64,000 nucleotides of DNA, from contig NC_092572.1 of assembly GCF_037975245.1 (NCBI RefSeq), positions 17,958,273 through 18,022,272 on the forward strand, given 5' to 3'. Shown here in pieces: positions 12,850 through 26,738 of this stretch. The stretch is from Apostichopus japonicus. Taxonomy: Eukaryota > Echinodermata > Holothuroidea > Aspidochirotida > Stichopodidae. A model generated the notes under the pieces. That model was not told where the DNA came from. It did no database searches and was given only the letters and a program-made list of their open reading frames with translations. The position numbers were made by a program, and so were the translations under genes. How positions within the stretch are numbered: the stretch's first letter is position 1; every line of letters starts with the position of its first letter.

Positions 12850-13830
12850 TGTATGTTTGTATGTATGTCCATGCTCACTGTTATCTATATATCTACATAT
12901 AAATGAACATCTATATATTCATCTACATATACATCTTTACCTTCATCTGCACCTGCATCTACACTTACACCTTCATCAGCACCTACCCTTACACCCGATT
13001 CTACACCAACAACTTCATCTACACCTACGCTTACACCTTCATCTACACCTACATCTATATCTACACCTTCATCTACATATACATGTACATGTAAATCTAA
13101 TTTTATCTAATTGTGTTGGCAATGTTCATTATAACCATCTCCATCCACAATCATCAAATGAAGCACTATCTCAACCTACATCTCAATGTGTTTGTTGTAT
13201 TTACATGAATAACTGTACATTGCCACATCCTCCAACATCTACACCTACACCTGTATCTCAACCTACATGTTAGTGTGTATGCTGTATTTACAGGTATACC
13301 TGTATACATTCCCACATCCTCCAACATCCTCCAACATCTACACCTTCACGTGTATCTTTACCTACATCTCAATGTGTATGTTGTATGTACATGTATACCT
13401 GAACATTCCCACATCCTCCAACATCTACACCTACACCTGTATCTTTACCTACATCTCAATGCGTATGTTGTATGTACATATACATACCTGAACATTCTCA
13501 CATCCTCCAACATCTACACCTACACCTGTATCTTTACCTACATCTCAATGCGTATGTTGTATGTACATATACATACCTGAACATTCTCACATCCTCCAAC
13601 ATCTACACCTACACCTGTATCTACACCTACATCTTAATATGTGTACGTATCACCTTTCACTTGCATTTACATCTATATCTACATCTGTATCTCTATGTAC
13701 ATGTAACTGTGCATGCCCACATCAGCCTACATATACACCTACAACTTTATACCTACACCTTCATCTCCATTTACATCTATATCTAAATCTACAACTAGAT
13801 CTATATGTCTTTATCTACATACAGCTACAT
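12850..13830. repeat. CATCTACACCTACAC-type cryptic repeat with 87-89 bp higher-order units
   Basis: The strand is a mosaic of CATCTACAC, CTTCATCTACACC and TATCTACAT words. From about 13260 to 13640 it is organised in longer units: ATGTTGTATGTACAT is followed by CACATCCTCCAACATC, repeating at about 87-89 bases (near 13375, 13462, 13551). All overlapping ORFs here encode His/Leu, Tyr/Ile or Thr/Pro strings and are artefacts of the repeat. Confidence 0.88.
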
Positions 13831-16003
13831 TCCTAATCCAACGTTTGATATTTTTCATTGTGTTACAACACACACTTGGATTTGTGAATGAGAGATGTCT
13901 CCCTATTCTTACATTGCACACAATAGTCGATAAAGTTATACTTTAATGTTGCATACTTAACGCGCTCCTGCTTGATTTTCTCATTTATCAATTTTATGAC
14001 TCAATCGATGTCAGGAAAAGCTCTTCAGGTTTAACAAGACTACTGCAAATGACTATTTCTTGTTTAAATTTATTAAATAACGTTGGTTTATGCATTTAAG
14101 GATAAAGTAACGATATGGAGACCTTAGTCGTTCGATAGAGTGTCAATCATACATTTAGACTAAAAACGAAAAAAAAAAGACATGGTCGATCGAATCAATG
14201 ACGTCATTACAGAATCAAATATGTGAACATACGTAACAGGAATGTATTACGCTATCTAACCCTGTTACCCACATCTTGCTAAACCTTTAACAAGTTAGAG
14301 CGAGTTTTCCGTAATTTCTTTACTTTTGGCAAGAATATCCTACATATATAAGCCTATAACTACTAGGATAGGCTATAACAACCAATTACAGACTCTCATC
14401 TGTAACCTTATGATTTCAATGAAGTCTTCTTTTCTAGTGGCTTACAAACACACAGTTGCGGTAAATCGAAGAATCCTAACGACCATTTACGTTGCTAATG
14501 TTCGATATCGAAATCTATTTGCTCTGTCATGCCTTATCTGTTCTATCCTCTCAGGTGGAAGTAACAATATACACTGACTAAACTTGTCATTATGCAAATA
14601 AGGCAAATAACCTTTGGAGTTGGATAAAATTAATGCTTAATTAAGTGTTGTTTCAAAGACTCCTACTTACGAATCTGTCAAACAAAACACGAAACGATAT
14701 AGACAACAACAACAACAACATCAGTGTGTAATATTATAAACTTAACTATTAAATTTTTAAGCAGAATATGCAAAGTAAATATTCGGGAGAGACATTGGCA
14801 GCCGTGGTCTAATCTATTAGGTTTTCAAATATAGTTTTTGGACATTATTATTATTACTAAGAGTATCACAGTAATTTGTACTTTACCGATGGGGTTTAAA
14901 TAGTTTTTCGTGTTAAAATAATTTAAGTTAATCTTGTAAATGTTTGTATGTATATGTCACATGAGGGGCGGGGGGGGGAGGGGGGGTGAAGGTGGAAAAG
15001 ATGTTTGACAGAAAGATTGATTAAAGAGCATATTGTTGACATGTTTAAACATATCATATATTTAATGTATCATCAACATCCAAGTCCATCAAGCTATCTG
15101 TCCGAGATGAGAGGAATAGTCATCCTCTCATGCATTGTGCAAACCTATACCCTGCAAAACTGCACCATAAATCAACCCGACAGAATGAAATATGTGTCGG
15201 GTATGGACCTATGTCTGACCCCTCAACCGATTCATACAGAGATTAAAGAAACTATACTGTAAATCTGAAATCGTTGTACCACAGTAATAAAATGGATTGT
15301 GCTGACAACTGGATTTGTTGGGGTTACCCATATCCTCAGTTCTGACTGTAATCCTAATAGCATATACTACCGATTTATAACACCAACCAATTCTTACTAC
15401 GGTACAAAATTTAAAAATTTCTCTATGTGTATATCAGGTGGATCCCTTTACTATTCACATGTTCGTGATTTGCTACTATTACCCCGGCCCTTTCATGACA
15501 AACTTGACCAAATTTGAAATTCACGAGGACCTTCCTAGTAAGTTTTGCAAAGTAGCCGTAGTGTAAGTGTGAGGGTTAATTAAGCATCCCAGCCTTTACC
15601 GAAGGTTTAATATATCTCAAAGTTGTCATCAATAAGAAAATGACTGTTTGTTGACTAGTGTATACATTTCAGCCCTACGACTTTCTTGAACTTTTTAAAT
15701 ATTTATTTTTAGACTATATATACCGTCGCGCAATCTGAAATCTGCTGAGTCTAACAATTGTTCTGACTAGGTTTCTATAGACAAATATTAAAAATACTAA
15801 AAAAAATCAAGAAACTGGAACCGAGAAAAAAGAATAAAGATCTCTTAATTACTAAATTTTAGTAGAAAACGTTCCACATAATTTCGGACGGACATTCAGA
15901 AAGGGGAACTTTGTAGAAATAAAGTTAGAATAAATCCGCTTTCACCCTTGACGAAAGTCTGTACAACTTGGTATAAAAAAATATTAATTTCAATAAATCT
16001 TAC
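13831..16003. other. non-coding stretch
   Basis: (AAC)n lies near 14702-14719, and a G-run GGGGCGGGGGGGGGAGGGG near 14964-14987. ORFs at 14326-14577 and 15005-15262 show no recognisable features. Confidence 0.45.
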
Positions 16004-16072
16004 CTTTTGTTTGGATCCATTCACCGACAGGTGTATGGTTATAGCCTTGTCATACGATACACCGTTCCCCAT
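16004..16072 (-). CDS. candidate first coding exon, N-myristoylation-type start
   Basis: On the minus strand an ATG at 16072 opens 23 codons (MGNGVSYDKAIT... ending SKQK) and stops at a good donor, AAAAG|GTAAGA. Phase is 0. Gly2 with a small residue at 5-6 would suit N-myristoylation. The codons are more balanced than the surrounding AT-rich DNA. I did not find the next exon, and the family is not recognised. A chance start-plus-donor cannot be excluded. Confidence 0.35.
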
Positions 16073-17039
16073 TTTTCTTGATTTATTTTATATTTTTCAG
16101 TAGTTTTCTTCAATGTTTTCGATGTCTGCGATATACTTCGACTCTTCCTTTCCGTTTGTTCACACGGTCAAGCTCTTCTCTTATGGTGGCCTCTATAAGC
16201 TTCTTGTCACATATACAGAGCGATAGAGAGATCGAGAAAGCTTTCACTTATATCAACGTAAATTTACAATGCTTGAGAACAACAACCTACTACAAATCCT
16301 CGTTGACGTTTCGTGAGCATTTTGTTCTTGCAGTGTTACAAGAAGAAGAAGAAGAATCTACAAGTTGATAAGACACGGAAGAAAACCTGTAGACTTCCAA
16401 GAATTAATAATAACACGCAAATTGTCCATCATATAACGCGAAGCTACACAATATGCAAACGGCTTCGTCGAATGACTACTCGATTTTGACTAATGGCATC
16501 TGTCGCATTTACACTGCCACCTCCAGAAAGCAGCGTTAAATTGTTTTGGTGTTCTGTGTATATTCATGCCATACGGTCGAACAGCGTTTTAATTGCGACG
16601 TAAAGTGACGTAAGGGGATGGTGGCGCGCAACTTCAAAACAGAAAGAGAGAGAGCGAAATAAAGAAAGAGGTCAGAATTAATGTTACCTGGAGATCAATT
16701 GGGATGAGTCGAACAGTGCTGGTAGACTTTAATGTATAGAATAAGTAAATTGAAATAATGAGTGTTTTGTCGCAAACGGCCTGCCTTAGGTGACCGTCGG
16801 TTACTCGAGGTAACAAGTGTTTGTGTGTAACATACAATTGTCGCGATCGTTGGTCTTATGTATGTATGTATGTATGTATGTATGTATGACTTCTTGAACG
16901 AAAATACCAAACTTAGAATCGAAGGCACTGTATACTGAGTACTGCACATCAACAACTATTGTGAGGAAAAAAATAACTCAAAATAAAAAACAGACTGAAG
17001 TAAACATCAACAAAAATAACAGAAAACAAACATTATGTA
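16073..17039. other. non-coding stretch with (TATG)n
   Basis: (TATG)n at about 16857-16887. No supported gene. Confidence 0.5.
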
Positions 17040-17215
17040 TATTGTTTGGTTATGTTATGGTATGTTATGCTATGTTATGTTATGTTATATTATGTATTGT
17101 TATGTTATGTTATGTCATGTCACGACAGGACATGACACGAAATGACATGACATAACATATATATCATGACATAACATAACATGTCATGTAATGTTATGTT
17201 TTGTTATGTTCCTCA
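17040..17215. repeat. (TGTTA)n microsatellite folding into an inverted repeat
   Basis: The left half is TATGTTATGT-type and the right half is the complementary ACATAACAT type. A 16-base arm ATGTTATGTCATGTCA is matched in reverse complement about 20 bases further on, so the single strand can form a long hairpin. Confidence 0.85.
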
Positions 17216-18780
17216 CATTCTACATACATTGTGTTATCTTCAGTAAGGTCGTAGATTTAAGGGCCAATTTTATTTAAGCGGTGTTGGAGGGGTGGTGGAG
17301 ATAGCGTGGAGAAACTCAAGAGTCTGCCCCTCCCCCTCCCCTTCCCCTGCCTTTTCCCTCCCTTCATGCGCTCCGGGAAAGATCGCGATTAAAGAACATG
17401 AGCCTATACTCCGTAAGCAATCTACAAAAGGATTGCAAAGGATGCACTGTGTAAGCCATGGATATGTTAAAGGAGACTCTATATTTGTAACCGTAACCTA
17501 GCAACAGATTTGGTTTTAAATCTACACTTAGTGTTGAATTTGTCACTATCTCGCGATACTCACTTTAAAGGGAAGATTATTTTCCCGACAAAAGAATTGT
17601 TATTTTAGTCCATCCAAAACGGAGGGAAACCAACTTGAGAAGGAGAAAACGAATAAATGCAAGAAATGGGAAAGAAAAATATGTTCCATCATGTCAGCCA
17701 TGTCATGCCTTTGATGACGTCATTCTAGAATCACAAATACTGACGAAAAATATATTATATTTAAGTGTAGCTTGGCATTCCACGTGTTTGTATAGATACA
17801 TTCAAAGGAATGCGTTACTAAGCAACAGACTCTGCCGTAAGGCCTAAGGAGAACCCGTAATTTCACCCGAGTTTACACAGCCGTGAGCACAGTATTTGTA
17901 GGCAAACACTAAGCTTCATTCTCGGAAATTGACGAGTATTTAACTGTGGTCTTTTTTTTTTTTTGCTTAAACAAAACAGCGACTGCAGGATTTGGGGTGA
18001 TTTCACGTGGATAAACTCTCCGACATTGCCAAACTTAATTTTATAAAAAGAAGTCTATTTGCTGAATTGCCTATGTGACGTGAAGTATACCGTCAGTGCA
18101 TGCTGATGGTATCAGGCAGTAGTGATTTAATCTTGTCTCGTTGCGAGTGCTTTATATGTTATACTTCATCGAAGTTAAAAATGACCTGGAGGGATCAATC
18201 CACAGTACGTAAACGTACCAACGAGGGAGGGTCATGTGACGTGCTCCAACGCGCTACCTACATATTATTAACGCTTTGTCAGTTGGAAGAGATAAGTGTT
18301 CCGTAGACAACAGAATATCCCTATATCGGACATTTACGGTAAATTTGAGAACAGTTGCTAAGGTGTGTAGATAATAACGTTGTTTAGAGTTACTTTCCGT
18401 CTCATAGACAAGCTTGATCTGCATGGACCCTGATGGCTGATATTCGAACATACATACATTCATACATATTCCTTGCGTCGGTCGTACGCTCTTGTTTACG
18501 TGTAGCAACGGCAAGGGGCCTTGTGTTGCTAGCGAGCAACGAATCCTGTCGTCTGCCTCTGTGTCTAAGTAAATTTGTGTACAGTTCTTATAAGCTACGT
18601 GCGTTCCAGCTGCATGCAGTTCGATTTTTTGAAAGAAAATATTCATAATAACATTATAACATAATAAACATTGGAAAATGTACCACTTAGCAAGATTACA
18701 TTGTTCGCATAGCTTCACAAGGAAGGTCATAGCTATGAGAGATCATGACATCGTGCAATATAATTTCAAGGAGTACTATA
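17216..18780. other. non-coding stretch with C-rich run
   Basis: CCCCTCCCCCTCCCCTTCCCC at about 17326-17346. The 158-codon minus-strand ORF at 18254-18730 has no recognisable domain, biased codons or splice context and is treated as chance. Confidence 0.45.
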
Positions 18781-19496
18781 ATAGTTGAGTGCTACAAGGG
18801 AGCACGTCACAGGACCATCCGTTGTTGGTACGTATTTTTGCGCGTCTTCGCCATTGACGTATAGTTGGTCCAGTTCAATGTAAACGCCGATGCTTTTACC
18901 CATACATAGGTACACTGACAACGCGTGCAATTAATATTTTTCGACAAACTATATGATATGCGCCGATTGCGTTGTAAACACGCACGGCTCTACTGAAAAG
19001 AACCGGTCAAATGATGAAACACACACTTCACTTCGCAATACGAAAGCTGTGACACAGTGTCGAAGGCGCTATACAGAATCATTGCGCTATACAACAGAAC
19101 ATTGTATTACGTAATGGTGACGCATAAACAAAAAACGGTCCCGCGTGTTACCGCATCATGCATGCGCTCACTTTAGGATAGGCGCTGCGCTCAGCTAGGC
19201 TTGCGTGACGTGTGTTACATCATTGTTGCTTGCGATGAAATGTGACCTTACTCTAAAGTTATGAAACTTATTTAACAGCGCACAAGACGCTTAAATAAGA
19301 TCCATGAACACAGCTCATTTCAATATTATAAGGGCGTGTCGCGTGAGACAATATCTTATTTGCGTATTGTGTATTGTTACGACGTTGCGTTCACATGGCA
19401 ATAGTGGTGTCGTTGTTTACAATAACATTGTAAATACCATAGTTAGAGAAGCCGTGAATTGTGTCAGTCCACAAGGTTAAACAGCTCCAAGACGCC
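18781..19496 (+). promoter_or_regulatory. CpG-richer upstream region of the seven-exon gene
   Basis: CG dinucleotides are visibly denser here than in the neighbouring AT-rich DNA (CGCGTC, GTGACGTG, GCGCTGCGCTC and others). It directly precedes the first coding exon at 19497. No clear TATA box is placed suitably, which would fit a TATA-less start. This is inferred from composition and position only. Confidence 0.35.
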
Positions 19497-20760
19497 ATGG
19501 CTACGGAATCCTTAAATCCAAATCCCTTAGAAGATTTCCTTCGCACCAAAGAAAGGTAAAACCTTACGAAGGGAATCCCTTCGTAGATCATAATTCTAAC
19601 GATTTGCATAAAGATATTTTCTTTTGTATAACAAACATCGAGTTTCTATAGGCAACTACGTATTTACGTAATTAGAACGTAATTAGCCTTTATTTTATGC
19701 TCAAGCTTCAAATAACCGGGAACAACTTCATGAAATCTCATACCGGTGTTGATCTTTATAGCAGTGTTAGGCTATAGTTTGCAATATGTTATGTCGTCGA
19801 GGTGAGGGTCATAAGAGAAGGGTGGCCCTACCTCTTTGAAAATGTTGGTAAAGTAAGAGTGGGGGGGGTGGTAACATGCTAAATGGTGCATTTAATGGAA
19901 CTTTTAACAAGTGTTAAAGACTTTCGACAGCTAAGTTTCTACCACAAATACAGGATTTTTGTTTGTGTAATATTCTGTGTGCCAGTGGGGGCTGAAATTC
20001 CCATACGTTTAGTCTATAGAGATGGAGGGAGGGGTGGTGCGGGTGGGGTGATAAATCCCCTTCTAATAACAGTCCTGAATTTGCACTTATTTTCACGTAA
20101 ACAAATTCTGTCGTTGGTTTTCAAGATATGTTCAGACTAGGTTACTACTGCCATCTTTGTTTCAATTCTTGCCTTGATTCTTGCACGTACTGAGTCGACC
20201 CCTTCTTCCCGCTTACTTTGCGCAAAAACAGAAAAGAAAAAAGAAGCTTAATTCATAAAACCTAAATTCATTCATTCATTCGTTCTTTCATTTTCTTTGT
20301 TGTAGTAAGTAAAGTCTCCCCAGTTTAATAGTTTCGTAATCATGTGATTGGTTAGCTTGTACTGGAGTTTAATTAGTATCATAAAAATGAGCCACAGTGA
20401 TAAACTGCACACAGTGGTACACACAGACACAAACACACGCACACACATACACACTTGCAGATCTGCTTACCGACAGACTATGGAGAGGATGCCGTGACAG
20501 AACAACGATGTAACAAATGATAAAAAAGTCTCGTAAAACAAGCGATTAAACTTTCATGAAAATAGAAAGCACAATAAAATGAAGGAAACGTTCATGTTAA
20601 TTCGTGAAGCTTCTTGGAAAATTCTATAGGAGGATATTACTTTGGAATAATCTCTACATTTTTATTCATTTCCCTTCGTCTAATCAGTTAAAAGCTTTTC
20701 TTCAAGATGAACCTTAAGCGCGGAAGGATACACATCTCCGTGAATTAACTTATATATTAC

Positions 20761-20846
<86 letters not shown>

Positions 20847-20866
20847 TTATATATATATATATATAT

Positions 20867-20940
<74 letters not shown>

Positions 20941-23900
20941 TTATAATTCTGTAATTATTTTGCTTTAAAATATATTAGGATATTGAGATATTTTTAATTT
21001 ATTCAAAATAGCTTCTGTGTCGACGAGTTTGTTTTCTTCTTCTTTGTTGATTTCATTCCTTGTTTCTGCGAGACCATTTTGTTTTTTGTTTGTTTTCGTA
21101 ATTGGAAGTAGTCACATGTCCAATAATGGGGTCGCGACCCTTTGTTTTATATGGTCGACAATGTATTTTGGACTATCGCCAAATATTTCATAGTAGGAGA
21201 AACAATACATGTGTCCAATGAAAAAAAAAAGACAAAAAATTTATAATAATGTATCGCCGTGTTACATTTAGGTAGGGAATTAATTTATTAAATTTCTATC
21301 TTATACGGTCTTCAATATTCAAACTGGGGGTCGAGACCCTATTTTATAGGGTCAAAATGTATTTTGTATGGCTGCCAATAAATGATGGTCGGAGAAACAA
21401 ATTGCGGATATGTTTGCGGAAAAAAAGTGAAAAAATCTTGAACATAAATTACTTCAAACGTTGCGAAATATAACACCTTTTTGAAAAGTAATCAATGGAT
21501 AACAACCTTTGTCAAATGGGATCTACAATGATACCTCCTACCCCACCCCCTCTTATCTCCACCCCCTCTTATCCCCACCCCCTCTTATCCCCACCCCCTT
21601 ATCCCCACCCCCTTATCCCCACCCCTGCAGGGTCGCCAAGATGATGAATGTAAAAACTGGAACATCAAGCAAGGAAATGTTTGACTACTGCAGAGTTTTT
21701 ACGTGAATGATACTCTGTTATAACATAACGGCCATGTTTTATAATCACCGTCTAACGTCATCTTATGAGATAATACATGTACTCTGCAAACCTGGTTTAT
21801 TTGTATGCTATCAAATCATGTGAAAAATCGATTTCAGTTCATCATTCTGGAATTATATGCACCTCCCTCTTTATTTAGTTTATTTAGAATATCATGTCTA
21901 AGACATACCAGTGTTAAGTTAGCCGACTTTAATCAAGGTGATTCGTTAAGCGAAGTAAGCGGAATATTCCTGTCTTAATATATCGTTTTTTTGCTTTAGT
22001 TCATTTGTTATTCTCAAAGAAAAAAAAAGAAGAAAAATCAACGTGACGTTCGAATATTTTGTATCGTGATATCAATGTGTCTCTTGAAGGCACATTTTGG
22101 GCAACAATTCCTTTTTTTTATGATCAATTCATTTCCGTTCGTTTGGATCATTTACAACAAATAAGCTTTAATTCTGAGTTTTAAGTTAATTGCTTTCGTC
22201 GAAGGTAACACGCAACCGGAAAAATACCGTACGTGTGTTTGATTTAGACTATTATTATTATCTTATTGTAGAACATAAACTGCTCATTCTTGATTTTTTT
22301 TTAGCTTTCTTCAAAAACATTCAGTTCCAAATATTTTGCTTCATTTAAGTCTAATGTCTTGATTTTCATTGTTTTGTTAGTTTTTATGTTTACTTTTTGT
22401 CTTTTGTTTTATTTATTTTTTACTTTATAATTTGCATATTTTAATACGCTTGTACGACGTTTACTAGCTATTATACAAGTCATGTATATATATATACATA
22501 GCTATGACCTAAATATATATCATTTTAGTATATTTTTCACATATTTAAAACCTATTTCTTTGGTATCTTATCTCTATTTCTCTCACTATAGAGTTTTAGC
22601 GTCTACGAAGGGATTGTTCTCGAATAGAGGGCGCAGTGACTACCAGGAAAACTACACGGTCAAACCAATTGTCTTAAGAAAGAAGAGACCGACCTCTGAC
22701 AACCGGAAGAACAACCCACATCCGTGTCATCTTAGCCATCTTAGAAGATTATGCAATGAGGTAGCTCAACATCAACTTAAATTCTGTATGACACATCGAC
22801 GACGTAGCCACCGGGGTGGGGGAGGGGAGACTTGGAGTGGAATAAACTAGGGTGGGCGATAGGCCCTCCCCGAATTGTCAAATATATATATGTTGCTTTT
22901 TCAGAAAATATGTTATGCTTGCCTCCTAGATATACAGAAGTGTGAGGAGTGTTAGCTCAGTGGTTAACGCCGGTGCCTTTCAATCATAAGGTCCCCGGTT
23001 CGAGTCACTCCCAGATTAATGTATATATGTCGTCCAGTTACAGAGTTGTTGACAATTGACAATTCATAATCATGGACGTTAAATATGAATGTAAGAGACT
23101 GACTTCGGTCAGCTTGCGGCTTTGATAAGCCAATGAGGCTTCTTCGCGAGTTCCTGCTTTCAGGAGGATCTAAAATACATAAGTCGCTTTCTTAATTCTT
23201 TCTTGTCAGCCCGTTTGCAAAGTCAAGACTATAATTTCGCAGATTCCTGGCGGAAGGAACATTTTACCCATCTCCTCCATGCAACACCATTATCCTCTTC
23301 CACCAGCCCCATCTCAAAGGCCGACGAGATTCGGATGTAATAAAAATAAAGGCACAAGGGCTGAAGGCATTGGTAAGTACCAGAGAAAAATGAAATGTGT
23401 AGAAAAAAAGAGAGTATGATTAATTTTTGCAAATTCTAAATTTTAACATTTTTCTTTTGTTGGGGGTAGGGAAGGGGACGGGAGGGGGGGGGGGTAGGAT
23501 GAAACTGTGAAATATTATGCAAATTTGTAATCAGCACTGACAGAATCAGTCAAGATGTTGAGGAGAAACCACAATAACATAGAGAAATGCCTTTAAATAA
23601 ACATTGTCAACATTTTGTTTTCAGTCCCAGCCTCTCCGGAGAATGATTCACAAGGAGAAAGAATTCTTCCGGCTTGTGAAAATGTAAGTCATAACATAAT
23701 TCCTTTTCGTTATTACGATTAATTAATTGAATCTCTGAAATAAAGTTATTGGTGCGGTGTAATCTAATTTTATCTGTGACAGCAAATGACGTAAAAAAAA
23801 ATCATTGGCACAAAGGAAGCAAACGATAGCGTTATTATAAAACATTATGAAAAGCGTTCTCTTTACATCAGTATTGCTCAAGACGTTCATAGTACTCATT

Positions 23901-26399
23901 TGTCGTTAGATTTACTGTCACTTTAACCCAAATAACACTGTTGCCCGGCAATTCAATGGAGAGGGCGCTATTTCACTTATCCTATTACATTTCGAGGGTT
24001 TTGTGCTAGTGTCGATCAAAATTCTTTAGTACGTGCGCCATCAACCAACTAATTTTCAAAAGTCGAATCAAGAAGCGACGGTAGCTTACAAATGCCATGT
24101 GTCGTGAACAACATGTACATTACTTACTGAAGTCTTGTCATAGTGACCACGTCTTTATGATGCGTCTTGTAAGTCTTAAAATAATTGATCACTACGACCC
24201 TGGTTTTTTTTAAGACTGATTAATTAATGACATTTTTGTTCAAGCATCTGCCTGTGTTGAATCAGAGTTGTATATTCAAACACCTGTTTGAGGGAGATTT
24301 ATATACAAAATTTGTGAAAACAGAAATAGTCTAATTAGAATATGGCGTTGGTGTATCCCCTTCATGTTAAACCTGATTAAGCGGCAAAGTAAAACAAAAA
24401 TGTTACAGTCTGAAGTTACGACTGATTTTGTTTCCACGGTAATGTCTATTTCCACGTAAATTGACGTGGTTTGGTAATTGGGTTTTTTTTGTGTCGAATA
24501 AATGTCATACTTATTGATGGTTAAGGCTTCACGAATTTTGTTACTACATTCTAAGACAGGTATCAACACTTATCATATATAAGGTATGCAGTCTTTACCA
24601 GTGACATCCACGAGAACACGCATATATGATATGAAATATTAAGATTATAAGGATTATACGGATTGTAAGGATTATAAAGTGCAGACATATCCACCGATAC
24701 CGGTGCTCAAGGCGCATCACAATATTAGCCTGGTCAACGATAACCTGAAAAACATAGAGAGACAATCCCTCCACATGGCAGCAGCTAAACAACGCCCAAC
24801 TGACAGTTTTATCTCACAGGTCCCCATTTATAAACCTGGATGGAGAGAGGCAATGAAAGTACCATTTAGATACCATAAGCTTGTTCGCCCCTCCCTAGAA
24901 TAGAATGTAATTTGTCCTTGTGTCGCCTAGAAGTATTCACGGTGGCCACTTCACCTTTGGGCTCCTTGACCTTAAGGGGACCAATAGGCATTTGTGTTAA
25001 ATGCCGATTAGATGGCAATGTAGCATTTATCTGATAATATTTGAAGCTGTGAAGGCTTTCAGTTATACCAAAGGATTTGAGGACTGCACAGTACATTATT
25101 AATGTAAATCATTTGATCTTGTTGAGGTTTGCACGGCACATGTCTATGTTAATCACTGTCTCTTTTTGAGGAATGCACAGTAAATATCTATGTAAATCAT
25201 TGTCTCTTTACACTGCACAGTACATTATCTATGTAAATCACTGTCACTTTGAGGAATGTAGAATACATTTTTATGTAGATCCCTGTCTCTTTTTGAGGAA
25301 TGCACAGTAAATATCTGTGTTAATCACTGTCTCTTTTTGAGGAATGCACAGTAAATATCTATGTAAATCGCTGTCTCTTGTTGAGGTTTGCACGGCACAT
25401 GTCTATGTACAGTACATTATCTATGTAAATCACTGTCTCTTTGAGAAATGTAGAATACATTATCTATGTAAATCACTGTCTCTTTTTGAGGAATGAACAG
25501 TAAATATCTATGTTAATCCCTGTCTCTTTTTGAGGAATGCACAGTTCATGTGGATGTAAATCACTCCCTCCTTTTGAGGAATGCACAGTAGCCTACATGT
25601 CGATGTTAATCACTCTCTCTTTTTTGAAGAAATGTATGATTTATTTGTTTTGCTTCCTTGTAGCACACAACTTTAATGAGTACCACTCATCCCTTCCAGT
25701 ACATTCCTCGTAAGAGGAGACTTGCTCGGCCAAACGCAGGTAACAAAGTAGAATTTAATAATTCTTAGCCACGCCATCTGGCAATCGGAGGAAAGTACCA
25801 CTTGGCATTTCCATTATACCTGTGAAGGGTACATTTCAATTTAATGTTTCGCCGTCACGGGTATCCATTACCATGGCAACTGTTGCTATGGCAAAGGAAC
25901 TACAATATCTCATCCTCCTTTATGGGAGCGATGATATAATAATGTCCATGCTATAATATTGAAATACTCTTGAACTTGACTTCTTTACTGCTGCCGATTA
26001 TAGGTGAAGTTTGAATTTGAATTCCATTTATGCATCAGTTACTCATTATTATCGAGACTATCATACACCTCTACGCTTCATCGTTAATTTCGATTCTGTA
26101 TATCTGAAAATTGCCTGTCACATTTTGAGTCAAACGATTTTACGATCTGTTCTCTTCCATGTATCACAGTAGGGGATGTTTTCAACTGTATTGAGACATG
26201 CCTTCCGGACAAGACACCTCTCGGACGGAGTGTTCTACACAACAGGCCTACCAGACGACTAGTGACGTCAGCTCCAAAAGCGACACTATTGGTAGGCTTT
26301 TTTTTCTTTCTTCTCTGAGATCATTCACGGTACCCAAGCTCTTCACTTTCGTCTTCATAAGTAATATACAAATAATGAATGGTTATGAGTGCAATAGTG

Positions 26400-26493
<94 letters not shown>

Positions 26494-26610
26494 AAACCAA
26501 ACATTGGCTGTTTTACTTCCAATCACTTACCTAATTCAATTATTGTATCTCACTCGAGATCCAGCCTTTCTCTAAATGCAGCATAGTTGTTTAACAGTTT
26601 TTCCGTTATT

Positions 26611-26651
<41 letters not shown>

Positions 26652-26704
26652 TATTACACACATTAATTAGTAAACACCATAGTAACATTAATAATGAATA
26701 AAAT

Positions 26705-26738
<34 letters not shown>

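Noticed and set aside
12857-13836. Overlapping ORFs of up to 138 codons
   Set aside because: All three frames are open because CTACAC/CATCTA repeats lack stops; the products are His/Leu, Tyr/Ile or Thr/Pro strings.
18254-18730. 158-codon minus-strand ORF
   Set aside because: No domain, no signal peptide, no splice or promoter context; length is within chance for this amount of DNA.
20680-20928. Tyr/Ile-rich 82-codon minus ORF
   Set aside because: Translation of a (TA)n tract.
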